From positions 3,149,144 through 3,213,143 of the forward strand of contig CM030933.1 in the NCBI GenBank assembly GCA_018136815.1: a stretch of DNA of 64,000 nucleotides, read 5' to 3'. The notes beneath the pieces are model-generated. The model was not told where the DNA came from. It was given only the letters and a program-made list of their open reading frames with translations, and made no database searches. This document shows, one piece after another, positions 52,871-61,262 of this stretch (position 1 is the first letter of the stretch; every line of letters starts with the position of its first letter). The position numbers were made by a program, and so were the translations under genes. The DNA comes from Isochrysis galbana (Eukaryota; Haptophyta; Isochrysidales; Isochrysidaceae).

Positions 52871-54831
52871 ATGCGCTGCTCCAGCCGCGCCTGGCTGCGC
52901 TGGGCGCCTCGGCTCGCGGCTGGTGCTCTCGGCTCGCTCGGTGATCAGCAGCGCCTGTGCCACTCATCGTCCGCCGAGCCGAAGCCGCGCTTTCAAGACC
53001 TGCCTGCCGAGTATGAGGCACAGCGATTCGTTCCCGCAGCGCCGTACCCGGCGTGGGACTCCAACTGGGACTTCTGCGAGATCAGCGTCAAGGAGGTCGC
53101 CAAGGCACTCAAGCATGAGTACCCTGTCAAGGACTACGCCGAGGCTATCCGCAAGCTCTACGCTGAGCACACAGACAGGCCAGCGGAGCGGGTCGAGCGT
53201 CTCATCAGTCGGACTCCCAAGGAGGAGCTGCCCTCACTGTACAAGCGGGCATACCTCGAGTACGCATATGGCGGCGCTGTAACCCGCCACATCATCCTCG
53301 TCCGCCACGGCCAGTACAACGAGCAAAGAGAACTCTCGCGCACGCTTTCACGCCCTGATGGCATAAACGACCGCGACTTTGGTAAGCGTACCCCATGCGG
53401 TACCAATACAAGATGAGCACCAACTGCGCTACTAGTGTGGTTTCGTATGCCGCGGCGCGAGGGGCCGGTCGTGGCGATTACCTCTGCTACGCCAGGCGTT
53501 TCTGATTCCTTTCTTTGGCGGGAAAATCGCGCGTGCTGCATTGTCGAGGTGTTCCTTTGATTCTTCATTTCCCTTGGCCTGCATGTGGGCCTCTCATGCA
53601 TCACGGCCCTTTCGGGGGACTCGCCATTCGGCCGACATGTGCATCGTTCACTGGTTGTGCATTTGCGTCCTCCCATAGGTATGCTCCTCGACGACAAGTA
53701 TCCGCAGCTCGACGCGGCGCAAAATCTCACAGAGCTTGGGCGGCGGCAGGCGGAAGCCACTGGCAAGCGTATTGCCGAGCTGCTACAGGGCCCGCTATCC
53801 ACACCCGGGCGAGAGACACATGTGAGTGGAATCCACGTTTTGCTCGTCTGTAGCGCCCTAGAGCGGGATGTGCTCATGACACGCGTCTTAGGATGCTGGA
53901 CGGGACATAGTTTAGTGTACTTTCTGCGTGGCTTTCGCCCGATGCAATCGCGGGCCGGGCCGCTTGCCCACAATCTTGCTTGATGCGTACAGGTGCGCCT
54001 GCATGTTAGCACACTCGAACGCGCTAAGGAGACAGCCGACATCATCGCGGAAGCGCTGCCGCAGGGGCGTGTGCGCCGGCTACCTCCAAACCCGTGCCTT
54101 GCTGAGGGCTACCCGCCTGCACATCGCATCCCGTATGGGAAGGGAGCGGTGAGTGCCACTCCTCCTTTCGCTGGTTGGGACTTACGATCCGTGCATCACG
54201 CTGGCCTTCCTCTTGTTCCCTCCCGAACACGTGACCGACGCCTGCGCTCTGCGCCATAAGTCAATCACCGAGGTTGGACTGCTCCGACTCCTCTTGTGCG
54301 ACTAGTGTTGGACGCTCTGGCACCCTCGCGCGCGACGACTTTGATTGTACTCGACTGCCCGCCGGCCGTCCCGTTGTTTACCTCGCTACCCTTTTCCTCC
54401 CTGTCGTGCAGATTGAGGACGGCGCACGAGATGTACACGTGGAGGGCGCGCGCATTGAGGCTGCGTACCGCTCACTGTTTTATCGGGGCAAGCCGCCATA
54501 TCCTTCATCGTATCCACCTATTGCGAAGCAAGCTTCTCATTCTGCAGTGGATGGCGGCCCTAAGCCAGCTTCTGGAAAACCCACTTCGAAGCTCTTGCCA
54601 CGCCACGAGTATGACATCGTCGTATGCCACGGGAATGTCATCCGTTACTTTGCGCTACGCGCGCTGCAGCTTCCGCCCGAGGCATGGCTGCGCCTCTGCA
54701 CGTATAACTGCTCGCTTACACACATAAAGATCCGGCCGGGGGGGTCCGTGTCGTTGATTTCCCTTGGTGACACTGGCCATCTGAACCTTGACGAGTCGAC
54801 ATTTTCGATGCACCAGGGTTACGAGTGGTAG
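52871..54831 (+). CDS. PGAM5: PGAM5-like mitochondrial serine/threonine phosphatase
   Basis: Histidine-phosphatase fold enzyme that in animals dephosphorylates Ser/Thr/His at mitochondria and controls mitophagy and fission. Four exons: 52871-53381, 53679-53821, 53993-54148, 54412-54831, with GT-AG introns of 297, 171 and 263 bp and matching phases; 409 aa (human 289). The N-terminus MRCSSRAWLRWAPRLAAGAL is a basic, amphipathic mitochondrial presequence. WDSNWD (res. 62-67) is the WDPNWD motif that drives multimerisation of animal PGAM5. The catalytic RHGQYN (res. 145-150) follows, then DDKYPQLDAAQNLTELGRRQ, VSTLERAKETADIIAEALP, DGARDVHVEGARIEAAYRS, the second-His motif VVCHGNVIRYFALRALQLPP, and SLTHIKIRPGGSVSLISLGD. 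Relative to the human protein there are two extra segments, about 55 residues between WDxNWD and RHG and about 45 after the EAAYRS block. Confidence 0.93.
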
Positions 54832-54988
54832 TGACCTGAGTTACTAGTGATGGTTAGTCTCGATGGCGAATAGGCTATCGATATCTGATGCTGATGCCCA
54901 AATATTTGTGGTGTATACTCGGCTGCTATTAGCGCAAAAACAAACACTAATCTTATGATTGGTCGCCATGGAGGGGGGCCTCGCGGTG

Positions 54989-55350
54989 AAGTCGCGTTCC
55001 GTCAAAAGAGGGCCAGGTTATTTGTTTTCTTTTTGGTATATACACAAGGCTCAATGTTATAATTGTCAGGTTATTTGTTTTCTTTTTGGTCTATTATACC
55101 CCCAGCTACGCGTGCTGAGTTTTCATATTCTTCGTCTTTTTCTCACATCCCTCTTCCTCGTCATTCATGTAGAGTTTGCCAGCTGCTCGGTGCACTTGCA
55201 CCATGGGATTCGTTTCAGCCATGATATATTCCATAGAGGTACGCGACGGCGGCCTCGTCTCCAATGTACTTTGTCTTGGGGAGCCTGTCGTACTCGTCGG
55301 AGTAGTCGCCAACGAGCATGAGGTTTGCCTTGCGGCGTGCACCTTCCTGG
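54989..55350 (-). repeat. Repeat family X, copy 3
   Basis: Starts with the shared 30 bp and then follows copy 1 through CCCCCAGCTACGC, TGAGTTTTCAT, TTCTTCGTCTTTTTCTCACA, GAGTTTGCCAGCTGCTCGG and CAAGTACATTGGAGACGAGG (minus strand). A TTATTTGTTTTCTTTTTGG segment is duplicated at 55018 and 55070. The coding trace on the minus strand is MLVGDYSDEYDRLPKTKYIG, then DEAAVAYL. Confidence 0.75.
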
Positions 55351-55351
55351 A

Positions 55352-55815
55352 AGTTGCTATGCGCACGCACGGCGCCCCCGCGGGGGGGGGGCCGATGCAC
55401 ATCGCGCCGTGCCCACGCACGGCGTGCACAATGTGATTGCAAGTCATCACACGTGCTGCGCAACTAAATCTCTTATATGGCTACTTTACGTGATTGTGGG
55501 CCATAGGGGTACGCATAGGGAAAAATTGGCATGCGCACGCACGGCGCCCCCGCGCGGGGGGGGGATGCACATCGCGCCGTGCCCACGCACGGCGTGCACA
55601 ATGATTGCAAGTCATCACACGTGCTGCGTAACGAAACATCTCTTATATGGCTACTTTACGTGAATGTGGGCCTTAGGGGGAAAAGTTGGCATGCGCACAC
55701 ACGGCGCCCCCGCGGGGGGGGGGGGCGATGCACATCGCGCCGTGCCCATAATTACAAGTAATCACAATCGCAAAGCGCCGACACGGCGCCCTCCGGGGGG
55801 GGGGACACGCGTCGC
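55352..55815. repeat. Tandem repeat of about 165 bp, nearly three units
   Basis: Units start at about 55359, 55530 and 55689 with CATGCGCACGCACGGCGCCC and CCGCGGGGGG, then GATGCACATCGCGCCGTGCC, CACGCACGGCGTGCACAATG, TTGCAAGTCATCACACGTGC, CTTATATGGCTACTTTACGT. The third unit is incomplete. Each unit contains inverted repeats (GCCGTGCCCACGCACGGC, GCGCCCCCGCGGGGG) able to form hairpins. Confidence 0.85.
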
Positions 55816-56059
55816 GGGAAGCAGGGAATGTTACGCTAGTCTACATTTAATTTTAAAATAACAACTTTGGACATTCGATCGCTCAATTCGACTCATGTCC
55901 CACAATTGACGGAACGACACCTCGCCCCCCCCACTCTCTCGACTCCCCTCATGGGGGGCGAGAACCATCCACCCCCCTGCGCTACCTCTTGGCATGCAGG
56001 GGGGACTCACTCAGACTGCCCAAACTCTCCCAGAGAGCTGGGCACAGATCGCACGCCCT

Positions 56060-56185
56060 GGCCCGCGCTGGCCTGCTTGTCGCTCTGACCAACCCCTCCT
56101 CCCCCTGGGCCCCCCTGATCAGGACCCCCCAGCCAGCTCCAGTCGACCGGAAGGGCGCAAGAGCCAGCGAGGGAGAGGCAAAAAA
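56060..56185 (+). repeat. GC-rich repeat block, copy 3
   Basis: Matches the inner part of 9440-9770 (ACCAACCCCTCCTCCCCCTG, CCCCCTGATCAGGACCCCCC, CAGCCAGCTCCAGTCGACC, CAGCGAGGGAGAGGC) in the same orientation, followed by an A run. Confidence 0.75.
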
Positions 56186-56224
56186 AAAAACTTCTGAAGA
56201 TTCAGGGCTACACACCTACTATTT

Positions 56225-59200
56225 ATGGGACTTCCCTTCGCTATCTACACCGCCCTTATCATCCCTCCCTCCACCTCTTCCCCTGCCCCCCTTCTTTCCT
56301 TTTTCTTCGGTTTCCGGGGTCCGGCCTCGGTGCGCTACCTGAGGCCTGGTTTAGAGTGTGGGGTCCGGGCAGGCCTTCTGGAATTGTCTTTGTTGTCGAG
56401 TGTGTCCGTCTGGTCGCTTTTTGTTTGTTTGGTTTATATCCAGGTTCCATTGTCTCTATCAGCGACTTTGGTAGGTGTATCGATGTTTCAATTTCCTTTG
56501 TTCCCTTGTTCCGTGGTCCCCTCGACAGCGTGTGCGATCCCCAGCTTGGAGGCTAGTTCCACTAGCTCCGCGCTGGGCTTAAGACCGCCTTTGTCGTTCC
56601 TGTTGAAAACGGGTCTCAAGTCGTTCATGTCTATCCTTTTTTTAGGCTGTCTTCCCATGCCCGCTTGGGCGGTTCTCGCCGAGTCGGTTTCTTGTGCGAA
56701 GAGGAGTGCTTTACTTAGTATGGTGTATCTCTCTATTATTCTTATTAGTATGGATTCTTCCGAGAATTTGATGCCGTCGTAATGTATCCTATAGAAGTCT
56801 GTGAGTATATATCTCCACGCTAATAGGTATAGTACGTATATCGCTTTCGGGGCGTCTCCTTTTGGGTAGATGAATAGGTTGTCTACAATGGTTTCTTCCC
56901 TGCTCCTTTCTAATCCTGGTGTGAACCGTGCAATTTTATTCAGTTCGCCTAGGATGTTGGTTATCCCGGGGCATTCGCCTAGGTGTGTCGAGGACTCATC
57001 CGTTTCCCCACAAATGCGGCACGTGTTGGCTCTGTCTGGAAAGCGGTTGTATGTGCCCACTCGCCTGTGTGTAATATGTTTGAAGTGTAGGTGCATGTCC
57101 CTCGCCGTTACCATTGGCGTGGTGTATATTCGCGCCAGGTGCGCCCATGTATCCCCTGGTATTTGGAGTTTTTCCTCCCATTTGGCCGGCCCCGTGAGGC
57201 GTTTGCGTTTGCGGTCTTTACGCTGAAGTGCCTCGGCTATATGTTCTACCCCGGTGCCGTCTAGCGGCGTTTTGCCGTCTAGCGTGTATTCGTCCGCTAG
57301 CGGGTATTCTAGCCTTTTGTTGGTTTTGTATCCTTCCCCCCATCTCGCCGGTGGGGATATGTCTAGGTTTGTGGGTGCGGCGAGTAGTCTATTCCCGATT
57401 ATAGGTGTGCCTAGGTATGAGAGCTCCGTCTCATACCACGTTCCCTTGAGGTTCGCGTAGTATTCCCCGTCTAACGTAATTCGTATTTCGGGCTGTGGTT
57501 CCTCCGGGTCGTGATGGTTGCCGGTTATATCGCGCCATGGATGTGCGCTTTCCGTTTCGGACGCGCTTTCTGCTGTCGTCAATGTCTCCGTGGCGTGTCT
57601 AACTAGTGTGTCCCATGTTTCCAAGAATTTGTCCCTTGGGATATATTCTCCCTGAAATTGTATATACGTATCGTTGTTTCTGAGGTATTGCGAGCATTCT
57701 TCGCTACTATAGGGTATGCTCGCTTCGTGGTCTTTGAAGACGTTGTGTAAGGCGTTGCATTCTAGCTTGTTCCATAGCTTTGCCCACGTGGGGTTCAGCT
57801 TGGGGCCCGGGTGCGTCGGGCTACCCCACATGGGTTGTGAGAGTGCTCCTTCCCTGCTCACTTTCAGGGACGTGAGATCTAGTTCGCGGATGTTGTTTAG
57901 CGCCTGTTTCCAGAACGCAGGGAGTTTGCTTTTGCCCGCTATTCCGTCGGTAAGTCTGTTTGCGGGGATTGTCGAAAGAACCGCTGCTCTTCCCAGGTTC
58001 GTGCGGCAGAACCAAGCGTCTAGCACTTGTTTCCATTGTGCTTGGCGTGCGTCCAGGTAGTTCAGGATCCATTTGGCCTGTAGTGCTTTAACGTGGTTAC
58101 CCCAGTCTAGCAGACCCAGCCCCAAGTGTGGCCCTTTCTCCGAAGTGTTTTTGATTGGGATTTCGGGGTGTTTCACCCATTGCAGTCTCCGTCCGGTGCG
58201 CGCGTTCGTCCACATGATTCTGTCCACGGATCTTTTTACCGCTGCGTGGAACGATCTTGGGGCTGCAAGTGTTTGTAGCCAGTATCTAGGAATAGAGTAT
58301 ATGAGAAAGTTAGCTACCTTCGTTTTCCCGTGTATGGATAGATTATTCGTTATCGGTGTGTATATGGTGGTTTTTTTCTCTATCTTGTCGGCTAGTTTGC
58401 GCCAGAACTCTTTGATGGCCTGGGGTCCCCCTAGGGGGACTCCCAAGATGGTCGCGTATTCGTTCCTTTTCAGCCACTTGTATCTTTGGAAACTCGCTGG
58501 TGGGCGTTTTCTTTTTAAGGAGCCCATCCTAAGTCCCTCGAACTTTAGGTCGTTGGGTTTGCCGCACGAGGCTGCCGCGTATCTCTCCACCCAGCGGAGG
58601 GAGCGCGTTAAGCTGTTATAGTCCGCCGCTAAGAGTTGTGTGTCGTCCGCGAACTGGCTAATCTTTAGTTCGGCTCCGTTCACTATGATGCCCTCTATGT
58701 CGTCGTCTTCGTTTATCACTCTGGTGAGGGCTTCCGCCGTCAGGAGGAAGGCTAATGGAGAGAGCGGGCATCCTTGGGGGACGCCGCTCGCTACGTTGAA
58801 CGGGAAACTTCTTCCCCCGTTCGCTTTTATGTACCTGATTGGTTTGGCCTCGGAGTTCGTAAGGGCCTTCGCATATTTCCTGAAGTTCTCTCTGAACTTT
58901 AGCTTTTCTAGAACCAAGTGGTAGAATTCCCAATTGACTCTGTCGAAGGCCTTTTCCCAATCGAGCGCAAGGAGGAGACCTGGCTCCCCCGTTTCGTCCA
59001 GGTAAGCGTTAGTCAGCTGTAGCAGGTGGGTGGCTTCGCCAATCAAACGTTTCGGGACGAAGCCTAGTTGGTCTTTCGAAATTATGTTCCCGATTACTTT
59101 TTTTAGTCTATTCGTAAGCACTTTTGCTAATATTTTGTAGTCGCTTTGTAAGAGCGTGATGGGCCTATAGTTTCTAGGGTCCCGCGTGTCTCCTTTTTTG

Positions 59201-60700
59201 TATAGAAGTATTATGTCTCCTTCTCTCATGGATACATTCAGTTGCCCCTGCTCTAGTGCTAGGTTTAGCATCCTTAGGAAGTCGTGCTTCACTAGGTCTG
59301 TGAAGCTTTTATAAAACTCCGCCGGTAGCGCGTCCGGTCACGCGCTTTTGCCCCTCCCTATTTGGGTGATGGCGTCTGTTAGTTCCTCCAGCGTTATCTT
59401 CCCTTCTATGGCGCCGCTGTCGTGTTCGCTCATTGGGCGTGATTCCAGCGCCTCTTCGAGTTCGTGGTCTCTTGTGTTGCGTCGTTCCTGGTAGAGCCAC
59501 ACGTAATACTTGCGAAGTTCGCTTCGTATTTCCGCATCGTCTGCAGTTGTGTTTCTCGTATCGTCCCCGGGGGCGTTCCAGTCGCTTGTGACGAAAAGTT
59601 CAGGGATCGCACTGTTAGAGGTGCGTGACTGAAATCTTTGGAAGAATTCCTTCGTCATCCTCTCCTCTTGTTTAAGAGAGTCGAAGCTTTCTTTGGTTGT
59701 TGGTCTGGACTTTTTACGAATCGTGTCTATCGTGTCATTAAGTTCGCGCATTCTGTCTAGTTTCTTAGCGTTGGGTTCCCCGTCGTTGAGCTCCATCCCG
59801 AGCAGCGCAAGTTCTTCGACGGCTTTTGCTATCTCTTGTTGCTCCTTGTTTTGTCTCGTCGCCCATAGGAGGTATATTGCCACCGCCCGTTTTGCATTGC
59901 TCCATGCGTCGTCGACGTCTTCGTCTGGTGTCTCCGGTTTTATATGGCTTTTCCACAGGTGTGTTATCACTCTCCGTGTGTCCTCCGCGCCCAAAAGTTC
60001 GCTATCGATTCGCACGTCGTACGTGCGTCCGGGTTTGTGCCCTACCATTTCGAAGGTGCCCATCACCGGAAGGTGGTCCGAGGCGCCTTTCCCCGTAAAT
60101 AATGCCGGGTGCGGGCCGATTGTCTGCCAGTTGATATTTGAGTTTACTAGGGGGGAGTATATTCTGTCTATTCGTGTGTGAACGGTCCCCGAAAGTCGGG
60201 TGAACCCCCCTCTGGTGTTGCCGTTTACTAGATTGTATGCGTCTATCAATCCTACCTCGTTCATAGTCGTCCTTAGTTTAGGCCCGTGGGCGTTTCCGTA
60301 TTCCTCTCGGTCTTCGCGCTTTCTTGAGTCTCTTTCTACGTCTTCCACACAATTGAAATCGCCTCCCATAAGGGTGTCGTATTCTCTTCCCACGGGGCTT
60401 GTCCTTAGCGCTTCTATCTGCGCGGCTCTTAGGTTAGGCGTGGCGCTTAGATATACAGTTATTAGTTCCAATTCTTTAGATTCTATTACGCATCTAACTC
60501 GTAGGCATCTGCCTTCGATCAGCGTTTCCGCCGTACCCGGTAACAGTTTCACTCTTGGGGAGGAGTCGCGTATCGCAATGCCTACCCCACTCGCCGGGTC
60601 GGTGGCGTTCGCTGGTGCGTGCACCATCTGCCATCCCAACGCTTTGGCGGTCATGCACACTCGGTGGTGTCTGCCATCTGCGCGTCGCCTCCCCCCTTCC
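56225..60700 (-). mobile_element. LINE (non-LTR) retrotransposon, 5'-truncated
   Basis: About 4.4 kb on the minus strand: part of an AP-type endonuclease, reverse transcriptase, a long C-terminal region with a CCHC-type knuckle, and a 3' flank (56225-56487) of which a relative lies at 45930-46110. The endonuclease lacks its N-terminus, as expected from incomplete reverse transcription. Three other fragments of the same family lie in this window (12.2, 26.2, 44.3 kb), so the family has been active repeatedly. The exact ends and any target duplication were not found. Confidence 0.85.
56488..60690 (-). pseudogene. LINE polyprotein: endonuclease and reverse transcriptase (one in-frame stop)
   Basis: The minus-strand frame from about 60690 has endonuclease blocks LITVYLSATPNLRAAQIEAL, MGGDFNCVEDVERDSRK, GLIDAYNLVN, TRIDRIYSP and KGASDHLPVMGTFE (catalytic SDH). 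It reaches EELTDAITQIGRGKSA, then a TGA near 59340, then continues in the same frame PDALPAEFYKSFTDL, which is the start of the reverse transcriptase. Further blocks: MREGDIILLYKKGDTRDPRN, YRPITLLQSDYKILAKVLTN, ISKDQLGFVPKRLIGEA, ALDWEKAFDRVNWEF, ASGVPQGCPLSPLAFLLTAE and ISQFADDTQLLAAD (FADD active site). The C-terminal part carries CRICGETDESSTHLGEC. At the stop, a glycine is expected (GKS.GPD), so one base change GGA to TGA would explain it. The rest is uninterrupted over about 1400 codons. Confidence 0.9.
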
Positions 60701-60737
60701 CCCTTTTCCCTCGCCGCCGCGCGCCACCAGCCCCACG

Positions 60738-60776
60738 CTAACGCGCGCGCGCGCGCGCACACACACACACACACAA
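60738..60776. repeat. (GC)n/(AC)n microsatellite
   Basis: GCGCGCGCGCG followed by ACACACACACACACACAC, beside the truncated 5' end of the LINE. Confidence 0.95.
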
Positions 60777-61031
60777 GCGCTCAATCAAGCTTGCCCGCCA
60801 CCATCCACTTTCGCCTCCTCGTTTCAAAGGGCGGAGCGGCAGATGGCACTAGCACAACCAAAAAATGAGTCTGCTACCCCACGCCAGGCTCTATTTACCC
60901 CTTTACCCATAGAAAGCGCATAGAGAGTACACGGAAAGCTGAGGAAGGGGGCGACACAAGCGGCGGACGGCGGCGTTTTCTTCTTGTCGCCTCGCGTTCG
61001 GGTCGGGGGCACTTTATTCATAGGAACACAC

Positions 61032-61072
<41 letters not shown>

Positions 61073-61262
61073 CGCTCGCTCCGTCCTCGTTGTCCCCCGC
61101 TACTCTCTCTTCATTTCTCTCCTTCTTCTCTCTCTCCTGACCCACCCCCGTCCCTCGCCCTCGGCGGTTGTTCACCCTCTCTTTCTCCTCTGCTCTCTGC
61201 CGGTTCCTTCCCTCTTATGATAGAACTCCTCTATTCTTTCTTTATTATCCCTCTCTCAGAGG
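60777..61262 (+). promoter_or_regulatory. Intergenic region and CT-rich leader of the LisH/C-CAP gene
   Basis: No gene is supported between the LINE and 61263. From 61039 the sequence is CT-rich, with (CT)n followed by CGCTCGCT units, and continues pyrimidine-rich up to the presumed start, as for other genes in the window. Confidence 0.45.
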
